64,000 nucleotides of DNA from Psoroptes ovis (taxonomy: Eukaryota; Arthropoda; Arachnida; Sarcoptiformes; Psoroptidae), in NCBI GenBank assembly GCA_002943765.1, contig PQWQ01000012.1, forward strand, positions 744,001-808,000, written 5' to 3'. The translations under genes and the position numbers were made by a program. Under the pieces are notes generated by a model that worked only from the letters and a program-made list of their open reading frames with translations, did not search any database and was not told the origin of the DNA. Every line of letters begins with the position of its first letter. The stretch's first letter is position 1. Below are positions 45,050 to 57,342 of the stretch, one piece after another.

Positions 45050-46878
45050 TTTTCAAATTGTTTTTTATTTATTTACTTCCAATACTTGGTAATTTCACTT
45101 AAATCAAACAAAAAAAAACACCGTGAAAATTTCAATTTTTTCCGCAAAAAAATGGTCACAATCACAACAACAAAATTCACGAATTGTTTACCAATTTTTT
45201 AGTTGATTTATTTAAATTAACTGAAATTAAATTATTTTCAATCAATTGAATCAATTTAATTTAAGAATTAATTGATTTCAGCTAAAGAATGAATCGTGTT
45301 AAATGTTTGAAATTTGTTTTTAAGAAAAATTCAGTTAATTAATTCACAAAATTAACAACAAACACATGTTACTTGTGTGGCGTAACTCATTGACAAAAAA
45401 TAAACAAAAACAAATGAAAAAACTAAAAAACGTGATGAATTCGCTTGATCTTTGTTGATCCAGAATTTTTCATCAAAAAAAAAATTTCTTTGTTTATTCT
45501 TTTAATTGAACATAATTAGAATTTTAAAAAAAATATCAACACAAAATGTCCACGTTGGACCACAAATACACTAATAATAACAATGTACACACACACACAA
45601 ACACAAATAGTAATTAAAACCTTGAAATATTTTCAAGTATTGGAAAATGATTGAAAGAGTACAATGAGAATTTGTTTTTTTTAAATCAAACCGATATTTC
45701 TTTGGAATATCTTCAGAATATCGTCGAAATTCTTGCACAAATTCACTTACAAATTATACAACAATGTGTTAACGATTCTTTAAAATATTTTCTTAAGGTT
45801 CAAACATGAAGATAATTGATGAAAAATCATTGATGATGGCTTTTTATTTTTTCGTTGTTGTTTCATTTATCTCTTGGTGGTGGTAGTGATGATGATGATG
45901 ATGGTGGTGGTTATGTTTATTTGCTTTTAATGTGTTTTGTTTGATGGAGGTTTTCAACATTTTTTTTTGTTGTTGTTGTTTTGTTTGATGCACTGAGGAG
46001 GAGTAGAAGTAGCCACAAAGCTTACAGTTGGCACACTGCTCTCTTGCTCGTTCTCTCCTCTTTGTTTTTTTGAGTTCTTTGAGTTTGAAAAATGATAAAA
46101 TTCTCACTCGGTTAATTCGATTCGGTGCTTCGAACAAAAATAAGACGTGAGCACGTTTTTTTCATGACTCACTTACTCATTAGAAAAATTTTTTGCTTTG
46201 TAGTAGTAGCATTAATCACTGTGATCTTTGATTTTCTCAAAAGCCGAATGGTAGTAGCATTGACTAAACAAGTGAGGGTTATCGATGTCAAAATAGTTAT
46301 GATTTTCTCAGGAAAACAGAACGGGAAATGAAATTAATTTTTCACCCAACACAAGGTGTAAATAGTGTTTTTTCTTTTTAATTTTCTATTATATTGGGCT
46401 TTGCATTCATTCATTGATTTGAAATTTTGAAAAAAACATGCTTTTTTTCCACAAAAAATGACCACTACTACTGGTATTTTTCAGATTAGATTTCTCGTAT
46501 TTGAATGCCACTACCACTAAAATCATCGTATCTTTTCTATTTCATGTGTGTGGATCTCTTTATTTTTATTGTATTTCACAAAAAACACGCCGGATAATTT
46601 TGATTCAAATTTCGCTGAATACATCTTGGATTTCACTAAGAATTAAGAGTGATAATGAGTGTACTAATTAATTAATAATCAATATTATAATCCAATGAAC
46701 GAATGACAAATAGTGAATATTGAATAATTGAAACAGTGTGAAAAAATTACCTTTGTGTTACAATAGAAATTTCAAATAATTTCAAATGTTAAATTGATTG
46801 ATTAATCATCATTATATTTCAAATCAAATTTTTCTATTAATTACTTAAGAATTGTTCTTTGTTAAAATATATAAGAAA
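45050..46878. other. Divergent intergenic region, eIF4B / BTF3
   Basis: 1.8 kb holding both promoters. It contains a CA/AC repeat at 45588-45606, an ATG/GTG-rich tract at 45880-45912 and a local imperfect duplication of gtagtagcatt units at 46201-46320. A minus-strand frame (45844-46137) with a His run and CANCKLCGYF looks like chance coding of the repeat. Confidence 0.4.
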
Positions 46879-47601
46879 ATGAATGCTGAAAAATTGAGTA
46901 AACTTCAATCACAAGTTCGCATTGGTGGCAAGGTTTGTATATTGTTCAGTTTCAGAAATTTGACTTAGATTCACAAATTTTTACCAATTCATGGATTTCT
47001 CAGGGCACTGCACGAAGAAAGAAGAAAGTAATTCATCGTACAGCAACTACTGATGATAAGAAATTGCAAAGTTCATTGAAAAAATTGACTGTCAATTCGA
47101 TTCCTGGCATTGAAGAGGTATGTTGGATTATTTTGTACTATTTGTTATGATTTAATCTAATCGAAATCCAATATCTATGATTAAAAATAGGTCAATATGT
47201 TCAAAGAAGATGGAACGGTTATACATTTTACAAATCCAAAAGTTCAAGCATCATTGGCTGCAAATACATTTGCAATAACTGGACAATCTGAACAAAAACA
47301 TATATCTGATATGATGCCAGGAATATTGAATCAATTACGGCCAGAAAATTTAAGTCGTTTTAATTCATTATTTTCGGATTTAGCTGCCGGTGCTGGAGCA
47401 ACAGGATCAGGTAGTGGACAATCAAATAATGTTGCCGAATTATTGGCTGCAGCACAAAAACATCAACAGCAACAACAACAAGATAATGGTACAATTGTTG
47501 AAGAAGAAAAACAAAATGATAACAATAATGATGATGATGATGATGATGATGAAGTACCGGAGCTGGTACAAAATTTTGATGAAGCTGCCAAAATAAACTA
47601 A
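46879..47601 (+). CDS. BTF3: Nascent polypeptide-associated complex subunit beta (BTF3)
   Basis: Three exons: 46879-46932, 47004-47117 and 47191-47601. The introns are 71 and 73 bp with GT...AG and all are phase 0; the product is 192 residues. The first exon gives MNAEKLSKLQSQVRIGGK. Exon 2 gives GTARRKKKVIHRT, the conserved ribosome-binding basic motif (RRKxKxxH). Exon 2 then starts the NAC domain (LQSSLKKLTVNSIPGIEE), completed in exon 3 (VNMFKEDGTVIHFTNPKVQASLAANTF). The tail is Gln/Asp-rich and ends EVPELVQNFDEAAKIN, the normal family end. NAC binds new polypeptides at the ribosome exit and prevents mistargeting to the ER. Intact. Confidence 0.96.
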
Positions 47602-48152
47602 AAGCAAAAACCATCAATAAATAATGTGTGTAAATCAAAAAAACAATATCTAAGATAATTTTTAAAAAATTAAATGGGTGATTATCATTTAAATAATTAA
47701 TTAATGATTGATTGATTGATACAATTACATTTTATATGATCAGATACAATACAAAAATAATGTTATAATTTTGCTGATTAATTAATTAATTAATTAATTA
47801 AGCAAAACTTCTTCAAATTATGCCACTATATTGTCATACATGCAAAATCACATAATGATTATCTCGATTCAAGAAAAACAAAAAGTGTTTAGTTTCTAAG
47901 ATTTTGAAAATTTTTTCTACCCAAATATTTTTTAAATTTACAATTGAAATAAATAAAAAATGATTAAACCCAAATCAGATTTCGATTGGATTAATTTAAA
48001 ATTTTGATTAGAATCGAGCCAGATCGGACTTATTCTGTTCCGCAGTGCTTGCCCTGGTTTCCATGGTTTCGGTGGCTTGTTTGTGTTTTGAAATTGATTT
48101 GAACGAAAGTTAATATGGAAAGATAAGTTGGAAATTTGATTCCATTTTCGAA
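47602..48152. other. Intergenic, BTF3 3' flank and DYNC2LI1 promoter
   Basis: Contains a (TTAA/ATTA)n run at about 47777-47801 and a GC-richer patch (48010-48085) that is a likely core promoter for the downstream gene. No coding sequence seen. Confidence 0.4.
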
Positions 48153-49392
48153 ATGGCCAATTCGAATAATGATAATGGTGACTATAATAATAATCGATAC
48201 GATCGTCCAGATATATGGATTGAAGCTCAAAATTATCATCAAAAAAATTTGAATGAAATTCAAAATGAATATCAATTGATTAATGGTCATTCAACATTGA
48301 TATTTGTTGGTACAAAATTTAGTGTAAGTTTTGATTATTTATCACCTTTAAATTGAAGAAATCGATTAATCAAATCTTTTGACAATCGTAAAGGGTAAAA
48401 CATCGATAATAAATCGTTACATAGATCCAACATATACGATTGATAATCAAAAATATCGTGAAACAGTTGCATTAGAATATAATTTTGTGTCAAAAAGTAA
48501 TAATGAAAATAATAATAATTTAACATCTCAACATTTCAATGATCAAAATTTATTGATTAATTCAAATCAGAATAAAATCTGTAATATATGGGAGCTGGGT
48601 TATGAATTATTATTTGTTGATTTATTGAAATTTATTATTAATGAGCGAATAAACATTGAAACAATATCAATTTTCATCGTTATTGACCTCACGAAACCGA
48701 ATAAAATATCAAAATTTTTAAAAAATTTTCTTAAATGGCTACGACAACATTTACAATCATTGATAAAGGATGAAAACCGAATGAAATCATTACAACAAGC
48801 AGCACGAAAACGTTCAAATTATTATCGTTCAGATCAAAAAGAAGATCATGATCATCAATCTATTGATCCATTGTTGATACCAGTAACAATAATCGGTAAT
48901 AAATATGATGAATATCAAAATATGGATCCAGAAATTAAAAAACAAATTACACGATATTTACGCGTGATTTCATATGAAATTGGTGGACAACTGCTATATG
49001 ATTCCTGTCGGTCAGATACATTAACGAAACGTATAAATTCTGCAATCGATACGCTGGCATTTGATGATTTTAATCTCAATCTATTCACAAATACCAATAA
49101 TAATTCAATGGTCAAACCATCAGTTTCAACCAGTGTATCGAAACCAATTTTATTACCATTCGGTTATGATACATTGGCCAGAATCGGTATTGAACCATCA
49201 TCATCATCATCATCATCATTTTCAATGACATCGATACATCAACAATATGAACAAATGTTTCCATCAGACAATGATGTTGATGATCATTCTACGATCACCG
49301 AGCAAATGATTGATCCACGTTTTGATCCGAATTTTGCTGAGCCTGAAATCGATAAGATATTAGAATATAAATACATGTTATTAGATCAGTGA
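48153..49392 (+). CDS. DYNC2LI1: Cytoplasmic dynein 2 light intermediate chain 1
   Basis: Two exons, 48153-48323 and 48394-49392. The intron is 70 bp (AGT|GTAAGT...AAAG|GGT); the product is 389 residues (human about 350). The intron splits the P-loop: GTKFS in exon 1 and GKT in exon 2 rebuild GxxxxGKT at residues 53-60. Downstream come ALEYNF, IWELGYELLFVDLLKF, IFIVIDLTKPNKISKF, LLIPVTIIGNKYDEYQNMDPE, TRYLRVISYEIGGQLLYDS and RINSAIDTLAFDDF. The C-terminal DPRFDPNFAEPEID matches the family's conserved end. The protein belongs to the retrograde intraflagellar transport motor of cilia, so this animal keeps ciliary machinery, presumably in sensory neurons. Asn- and Ser-rich inserts account for the extra length. 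Confidence 0.88.
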
Positions 49393-50258
49393 TTATGATT
49401 CAAATTGTTTGAATTTTTACAAATATACAAACTCAAACTTTGGCCATCAGATGGCGCTAAAATAATGAAAAAAATCCAAAATCAAAATTTTGAAAAAAAA
49501 TAATCAGAAACTTTGTTTAATTAGTTTTAGTCAAAAATAATTAATTAATTTAGTAATCGCGTCTCGTTTCTCATGTGTTTTGAGTTTGAAAATTAAAATC
49601 TTTTCCACTAATTTCTAAGGATTTTCTTTTTCTTATCTTGGCTTCTTTTGAATTTCAATTGAATTGAAAATAATTAGACAAAAAAAAAGTAAATTAAAAT
49701 TATTGAAATTAATCAATCTTTTCATGGAATTTCGAATATTTAAAAGAAAGAGAGAGAGAGATAAAACCAATTAATTCAAAATAGAAAACTATAGTCTAAT
49801 TCAAAACCAAAAATTTCAAATTAATTGATTTATATTCATGGACACATTGAATAATTACAACCCCCTTCAATAGACCCTTAGAAATTTGACCTCAATACCG
49901 AAACTCTTCTTCATTCAAAGAGAATGCAAATGAATTTTTCCGAATCATCAAAAACCATATGTTGCGATTTGGCAATTTCTTTGCCACATTACGCAACAAC
50001 AAATTGCTTTCAGTTGGATTATTTGCATCAAGCTGCAATTTCAAGTTTCATTCACATGTTTTACTTTGCAGCATCCAAAATACAAAAAAAAACATTATTA
50101 AAAATGGATAAACACATCAACTAAACGTCCATTACTTTCAATTTCAATTTCGAAATGGCTAAACATGGATACATAGGGATGTGTTGTCTTCATTATTAAA
50201 AAATTATTTGATTAATTTTAAATTTCATAGAAAATTGACTGAAAAAAAAGTTCATTTA
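49393..50258. other. Intergenic, DYNC2LI1 3' flank
   Basis: Holds a CTCF-like motif 52 bp after the stop (49444-49457) and a GA repeat at 49748-49760. Otherwise AT-rich without a supported gene. Confidence 0.4.
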
Positions 50259-51538
50259 TTACCTTGTCCGGAGTAAAGTTAGGAGTGTTCAAATTCAATT
50301 TTTTCAAAAACTATTGAAGATGTCTTAGCGAAACTTTAACATAATAAAATTTAGTTTTCTTCAAACCTTATGAATGATTTTCAAGGCCCAAGTACCCTAG
50401 GGACCTTGTCAAAATGGCCCTTTTGCAAATTGTTCAAAATGACCAAATTAGCAGTATTTTTGGAAATATTTAAATTTTGTAATCGAATGCTTGAAATCCA
50501 TATTTTCACGAGACAAGACAGTTTTGGTCACAAAAATTATGACCTGGGTCATATTGACCCGACTTTAAATGTCAAAATAGTTTTTCAGGGATAATCACGT
50601 GACAACTTAATTTTCATGGAACCAAACATTATCAAGAAGAATATTATATCCTTGCAGTCTTTTTCAACCATTCTTACGGGGCCATGGGTCCCGATTAACG
50701 TCCTATGGGCCTTGGTTGTTATTGCTTAATTTTCGTGCCAGAGATGCCGAAAGACGATGACAAGGATATCCATGGTCATGATGAGAATGCTATTCTCTCA
50801 CCCGATCCCTGTTGTAAAAATTTTGGTCCTAGCTCTTCTTTAACTGGGTGAAATTTCCACTTCCTTCAACAAGAGAATGCTGTAGTGGGGCCCAGAATTT
50901 TTCAGTGGGAGAAATGTGTCACTATCACTTTGAGAGACGTGTTGAGCAAAGTGAACTCTTGTGACATCAATCTTTTTTCAAAGTGATTTGGTCTTGGGTC
51001 CCAATGTTGGATTTGAATTTTTCGAAATCTGACTTGCTTTGATTTTAGGGGTGTAATGTTCCACACACTGCTCCTAGGAACTTCAAATTTGAGGGACAGA
51101 TCACCAACATTCCAGGCTCTTACATTCTTGAAACATTTTTTTGATTCCTCGGATTCTCGGGTCTTTTTCAACCCTTAAACAAACGACTAGTCTTCGATCA
51201 TTTTTAAGCTTTTTCTCCTACTGATGATTGATATCATCGATTTTTCTTCTGTTTTCTGAGAATATCCTAGGCCCATCAAAATTTCCCACAATTGTTTTTG
51301 GATTCTGGAAGCTGTGAATCCTGGAATTTTGATGATTTTGTCAAAATCATGCTGTTTTTATTGGACCTTTTTAAAATGGGCCACTCTAGGGTCATCTCTG
51401 AGGGAAATTCGAAAATTCTTTTTTTTTTCGATGAAGCATTAGTCCCAGTACTAGTGGTGAAAATTTGGTCCCGAAACATCAAGCGATTGCTGAATTATTT
51501 AGATAGATGTCACCCTAACTTTACGCCGGACAAGGTAA
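50259..51538 (-). mobile_element. Decayed Tc1/mariner-type transposon
   Basis: Terminal inverted repeats TTACCTTGTCCGG(A/C)GTAAAG lie 1280 bp apart and are flanked by TA on both sides, the Tc1/mariner target duplication and the usual full-length size. On the minus strand a fragment at 51171-50902 reads KCFKNVRAWNVGDLSLKFEV then PRSSVWNI, a helix-turn-helix like the N-terminal DNA-binding part of Tc1 transposases. The rest is broken by stops, and no DDE triad can be read. The element is a relic, GC-richer than its surroundings. Confidence 0.75.
50902..51171 (-). pseudogene. Transposase remnant (HTH region) of the Tc1-type element
   Basis: An 89-codon open stretch inside the decayed element. 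NVGDLSLKFEVPRSSVWNI fits the HTH used by Tc1/mariner transposases to bind their terminal repeats. Stops lie before and after, and the catalytic half is unreadable. Assignment rests on this motif plus the flanking terminal repeats. Confidence 0.5.
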
Positions 51539-54500
51539 TATTTATTCGTATTTTTTCCCATTGTCTCATTGCATTGCATTGCCCCCCGAAACAAAAAAGA
51601 AAGCCATAAAAGTCATGATAAATACAAATAAATAATACGACAATAATCATAATCATATTCATATGGCGGGAAAATCAATACTTTAAACGATATTTTCAAT
51701 AATTTTTGATAAATGTTTGATTATTATTATTATTTTGACTAATATTACACATGGTGAAATTAAAAATAGAAAATTTTCAAATTCATTTTTTGTGTTTTTT
51801 TTTGTTTTCACATTTTTCCTTTTTGAACAAAAAATTCATCAAAAAATAGTGGTGGTGAAATTAAAAGCCAAAAATTGATGTTTTTTCGTTGTTTTTTGTT
51901 TAATTCATTATTCAAAAAAAAAAAAAAAAAAAAAAAATTTGAAATAATAATAATCTTGTCTCAAGGTCAGACTATTTTTTTTTCTTTCGTCTTTCAATTT
52001 TTGCATAAAACAATTTTTTTTTTCAAAGATAGGAATCATTGACCACCATGTACACATTTTTATCAATGATTTTCTGTGTTTTAAGAATTGAAAATTTTAA
52101 AAAAAAACATAAACAATACGAAGCCATCTGATTGGCTGATGTAAAATTGTAATAAAAAAAATATGACTCAAAGGTAGTGGCATACGCCGATGAGCAGAGG
52201 AAGAAATTCGATTTCAACTTCTGTTTGTGCATGCACATTTTTCTATAAATTCAATTCATTCGAATTTTTTTTTATTCAAAAATTTTTCAAAGTAGCGGTA
52301 TTTTTCATGTTTCATTCCTTACTCTTAACATCCTTCTTTCTGTTTCTGTGGTGGATGAGTAATCAAACAGAAAAAAAGTAACACATGTGGATGTAAATGA
52401 AAAAATTCAAAAGGATTCGAAAGAAGTGATAGAAAAAAAGAGGAAGAAAGAGGATGAGGAGGAGGAGGCGAAGGTCGGATGCAAACAGATCGAATCAAAT
52501 GTTGTGAATAATGTGGGGAAAAACAACATGAGGAAGAGCAGCGAAAAAGAGTAAATGGAAGCTTGCTTCAACAAAGCAACAGTTGCTTGCTGCTAGCAGC
52601 ACAGGCAAAAGTGATGGCGAAATCGAATAAATAAAAAAAAACGCGAGGAGGAGTCGAAACAGCGAAAATAATGAATGTGAATTGATGAATAATGATAGGG
52701 TTATTTTTTCTCCACAAATTTCCATTGAAATCAAATTAATTAAACATTTAATCAACATTTTGATTCTTGATTTTTTGCTGTTCTTTTTTTATTCCTCATA
52801 AAAATCCCTATTGAACGATATATAAAAATTGATATCCGAACGTGATATGAGAACATTGAATTAATGTGAAATCAATGAAATTCAATTCAATCGAAAACAA
52901 AAAAAAAATTGTGAAAACAAATCGAGTAAAAGGATTAAATTTATCTCATATTCCTTGCATTCAAAATTACATCGAAATACATTCACAAAAATCTCTTTTG
53001 TTTTGAGCAAAGAAAAAAAACGAGAGAGAAATATGCAATAATACCATGCAATATGTGTTCCAATTCCCACACTAGAAATTCAACTGAAAATATGAAATTC
53101 AAAAATTTTTCTTTGAAATCTTTCGACGGCAATTTTTGATCGTGTTTAATAGCAGCTCATCATATACAGTTGTTGTTTTGATACTCATACATTATTATTC
53201 AACGTGTGTGTGTGTGTGTGTGTTTGCAACAACTCTTTGATGCTTATTTCTGTATTTTCAACATTTTTCTCAGCATTACATGCGTAATTTTTCTGTCGTC
53301 GTTGGTTGATGCTGTGTGTGTGTTTGTGTGTGTTTGGTTATTTATATTTATTCCCAATTTATTCAATTAATGAATCAAACTCATCAATGAAATAATAATA
53401 ACATGAACTAAATTAATTAATTGAATTTGATTCGATTGAAAAAAGCAACAAGAACAAAAACTAATTACAAACAACGACAAATGATAAGAATTATCTTTTT
53501 TTTTTTTTTTTTAACAATTCTTGTTTCCCAATCTCTTTGTTTGATTACCATGGCCCAATAAATTGAAATTAATGAATGAATTTAATTATTATTATTATTA
53601 TTATCGACAATAAATGATAAAAATGATTGAAAATTGAATCCAAAATCAATTGCGTTAATCAAAACCTAACAAAACAAATTGAAAAAACACCAAAAAAATA
53701 ATCATAAATCATTTATTGCACAACATGTGATTAAATTTAAATTTTTAGAAAAAATCACATTTTTCATCCACTTGACTCCACTTGTATGTATTGTAGCGAT
53801 CAATGATTATGTTTCCGCAATGAATCATTATTCTCCACTATAATATGTTATTGCCAAGTGCGATTATCAGTGTTTATCATTAGCGTTTATTTATTTTTTT
53901 ATTAATCAAATAAAAATAATAATTTCAATGGATTAAGGATGTGAAAAAGTAGAGAAACACAATGTAATTGATGAATTCAATCGTATCAAAATTCAATTAT
54001 TTTAATTGAAATGAACAAGTTACGAAAATATTGAAAATTTATCAATTTCCATGTGCATTTTTTTTGTGTTGTGAATCAATGTGAATTTATCATTTTTTTC
54101 CATTTTTTACTTGCATTTCCAGTGAAATCCAGTTGAATAATAGAAATGAATAAAGCAAATGTATTACTTATGTAATTATGAATAACTGAATATGTAAGTA
54201 AATAAAACAAAGCAGAACTTGAAAAATTTAAAATATTTTCATTTATCCGTTATAACAAATGATTTATAACCTTTGTGTTTGCTTGGTATGTTTATTTGTT
54301 TATTTATATTCTGTTTTGTTTATTCATTCATTCATTCATTTGTTTATTTATTTTCATTTTTTTTTTACACTGAAATTCATTGTAATTCAAGAAACTAAAC
54401 AAAACAAAACAAAACAAAAAACATTTCATAACCTTTTGAAAAAAAAAACATTGAAAACTCACCTGTTTGTGCATGTTTATTGTTGTTTGTTTGCTGTTTG

Positions 54501-55102
54501 TTATTGTCTCTTTCTCTCCTCATTTTTTTCCACCTTTAAAAGTTCAAGTTTACCTTTTGCCCATGATTTGCCTACCACCTGTGTTCAGCTATTTCGCATG
54601 TTTTCTGTTCCCCCCACCACAAACCTTTCTCAACCTTGTTTATTGTTTGATTTTCTGGTCATGAAAAAGTAAATATCACCAATTTCTTGATCAGAAAATG
54701 AATTGAAAAATAATTTTCATCAATCCTATCCTTTATGAATAATCCTTTTTTTTCTGTTTGTTTACTTTTGCAGCATTTCTCGGATTTTTGTTTTTTGTTT
54801 TTTGCCAAATTTTCAGTTTTTACTGTTTCTGTCAATGAATCATTCATTTTTAACCCTTTCTATTTACGTTCATTCATTCATTTATTTATTTATTTTTTTT
54901 GTGATTTCATCCATTCATTCACAGGTTTTTTTTGATTCAAAATAATTATTTTTAAATGTAAAATTGTGGCATTTCAAATTAAGAAAAAATTCAAGAAATT
55001 CTTCAAAATTTTAAGAGAAAATATCATCATTATCATCAGTGATTGCCATTTGTGTTAGTGTCAGTGTTTGAGTATCATTTCGGTACCGGTATTTCTGTTT
55101 TC
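51539..55102. other. Intergenic and 5' region of the Smad gene
   Basis: Contains a 27-base A run (about 51914-51938), a purine-rich stretch at 52428-52475 with a 60-codon Lys/Glu-rich open frame and a (GT)n tract at 53202-53224. TTATT/TTCATT arrays lie at 53585-53605 and 54320-54350. Likely Smad regulatory DNA and 5' UTR. No gene is supported; the Lys/Glu frame has no recognisable domain. Confidence 0.4.
53202..53224 (+). repeat. (GT)n microsatellite
   Basis: About ten GT units upstream of the Smad exon. Confidence 0.8.
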
Positions 55103-55554
55103 ATGAGCTCTTTGTTTCATTCATTTTCATCATCTTCATCATCTCAAACATCATCATCATCAAGCTCATCATCACCAATAGTAAAACGGCTACTTGGTTG
55201 GAAAAAATGTGATCCATCACCATCATCATCATCATCATCATCGGTGGCAACAATTTCACCATTGGCCATATCAACTACATCGACGATTGCAACAACAACA
55301 ACAACCCTCGCTACTTCTTCATCATCCGCTTCAACAACAACTGCATCAACCTCAATTAAAAAATTACCATTATTTTCATCATCATCTACTGTAAATAATA
55401 AACATAATAATAATGAACAATTAAATAATGATAAATGGTCAGAAAAAGCAGTAAAATCATTGGTGAAAAAATTGAAAAAAACCGGTACCATTGATGAATT
55501 GGAACGTGCAATTTCCGAACAAAATGTAAATACTAAATGTATAACAATACCAAG
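55103..55554 (+). CDS. SMAD2/3: R-Smad (Smad2/3 class), first coding exon
   Basis: The exon starts ATGAGCTC at 55103 and ends at the donor AG|GTAATT (55554), phase 2. It encodes the N-terminal 150 residues. A Ser run is followed by PIVKRLLGWKKCD, then about 80 Ser/Thr-rich residues, then DKWSEKAVKSLVKKLKKTGT and IDELERAISEQNVNTKCITI. These blocks are the start of the MH1 DNA-binding domain. The LKKTG...LDELE form and NTKCITIPR favour Smad2/3 (activin/TGF-beta branch) over Smad1/5. The Ser/Thr insert sits where vertebrate Smads have only 5-20 residues. The upstream in-frame ATG at 55043 is less likely, since MSSLF matches the family start MSS. The remaining MH1 and all of MH2 lie beyond the window. 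Confidence 0.92.
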
Positions 55555-56034
55555 GTAATTATCAATTATTTTCATTAATTTTTGCTTAGAAATTGATTTT
55601 GAAAATTATTAATCAAAGAGTTGAACAACAAAATTTAAATTTAATGTTTATTCATTGTGTAAACATCGCTAAAATTATCGCTACCCTTTTCATGCTTCAA
55701 TCACAATGAATTTGAATGAAATTGAAAATTTCTAAAAATAAAAATTCCATGGAAAATGTGTAGGAGAACAAATAAAAAGAAAACGAATAATCTTTGATTA
55801 ATTCTTTGAATTCAATGAATTCTTTGATTTTTTTGTTTTATTTTTCTTTAAATTCGTAGAAATTAAATTACATTCAAATCTTTTCTTTTTGTGTGTGTGT
55901 CTTTGTGTCTACAAATGAAACAATAATCAAGAAAGGAAAAAAATCTACATTCAAAAGAAATTTCATTGAATTTTAATTTTATTTCTCTGATCAATATTCA
56001 AAGTATAATCAATTGTAAATAATCAAACAAAATA

Positions 56035-56114
56035 TTGGGTTGTCCCATAAGTTCTTGCCGGTTATATTGTAGAAAATCATTGTAAAATCGGCAAGAACTT
56101 ATGGGACACCCTAA
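56035..56114. mobile_element. Mariner-end hairpin mini-element (copy 5)
   Basis: The arms ttgggttgtcccataagttc and the inverse gaacttatgggacaccctaa form an almost perfect stem with inner cttgccg/cggcaag. Its reverse complement aligns end to end with the copy at 20879, including the loop aatgattttctac, showing one family in two orientations. Confidence 0.85.
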
Positions 56115-56276
56115 TAACACTGCATAAATCAGTGCATAAGAATCGAATTATCTAATTTTCAATGATGATAATTTAATGTATGAACAAATGAACAAATTCA
56201 GTCAAAGAAAATGAAAAAATTGCAGAAATTAATCAATCAGTTTGTGGGTTTTTGTTTCAAATATTCATTTTAATTC

Positions 56277-56354
56277 AGTCGTCCAGAAAGTTCAGGCAGG
56301 TTTCTAATATGAATTTCAATTGCTTCAATAGTGATGAACTTATCGGACAGACCT
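56277..56354. mobile_element. Degenerate hairpin mini-element (copy 6)
   Basis: The ends cagtcgtccagaaagttc and gaacttatcggacagacctt are mismatched inverted repeats of the same family. The core is unrelated to copies 4 and 5. It lies 160 bp after copy 5. Confidence 0.55.
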
Positions 56355-57316
56355 TGATTTTTATTTTTAAAAATTTAAAATTTTTTTCTGAAAAAAAATA
56401 ATTTGTCAAAATCTAATCGAAATTTAATGAAACAAAATTTTAAATATTTTATGTGTTTGTACCTATAGATTTCTTAATGTTTTCCAAAGAAATTTGCAAA
56501 AATTTGAACTTGGATCTAAGAATTGTTGCAGAAAAATATATGCACTCAGTAATAGCTTGTTTCATGCTGAATTTCTTGGAAAAAAATATCCTATTGCTGA
56601 ATGTAAAACATTGCCTTTCCCCAATTAAAATATTTCGCAACAAAAAAAATTCCAAATTCAAATATGCGAATCTGTCTTCCAAGAATTCGATAATTCTTAT
56701 GATAATCTTAATCTTTGAATTTTTTTCTCTCAAAGAAAGCACATAAACACTGCATTAAACAGTGCATATTTGTGTATATCACTAACAACAACAACAACAA
56801 CAACAACGAAGAATAACGACAAAATATAATCACATCATTTGTCTACTTATGATATAATGACAATTATGATTATCATTATCATGATTATCATCCATGATTA
56901 ACCATTAATTCTATGAAATTCATCATACAATCGAACATTCAAATATGATGCCAAAATATGAATGTGATTTATGATATTTGATCCCCAAATCGGTATTGTT
57001 TATGGCTGTGTAATACAACTCATTTGTTGTCTACAACTTGACTGGATGTTTTTTTTCAATTTATTATTTATGATTCTAATAATATTAATGACAATAATGA
57101 CAATGACGATAAAGATAATGATAATGATGATCATGATCATGATCATTTCATGTTTGCTTTGTGAAATAATTTTTTGTCATCTCACAAAAATTATTCATTA
57201 CATAGTTTTGTACATAGTTAATCAATCAATGAATGTTTGAATGATAATTATGATTGTAATTGTAATTCAAATTGTAAATGAATAGTAAATGACAAATTGT
57301 TTCTTGGTTGTCCATT

Positions 57317-57342
57317 GAAGAAGAAGAAGAAGAAGAAGAAGA
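57317..57342 (+). repeat. (GAA)n microsatellite
   Basis: Eight uninterrupted GAA units in the Smad intron. Confidence 0.8.

Noticed and set aside
45844..46137. 97-codon frame with CANCKLCGYF and a His run
   Set aside because: The Cys motif has no further zinc ligands and the His run is encoded by an ATG/GTG simple repeat in the promoter region.
52333..52551. Lys/Glu-rich open frame in a purine-rich tract
   Set aside because: Composition is dictated by the GA-rich DNA; no start or splice context.
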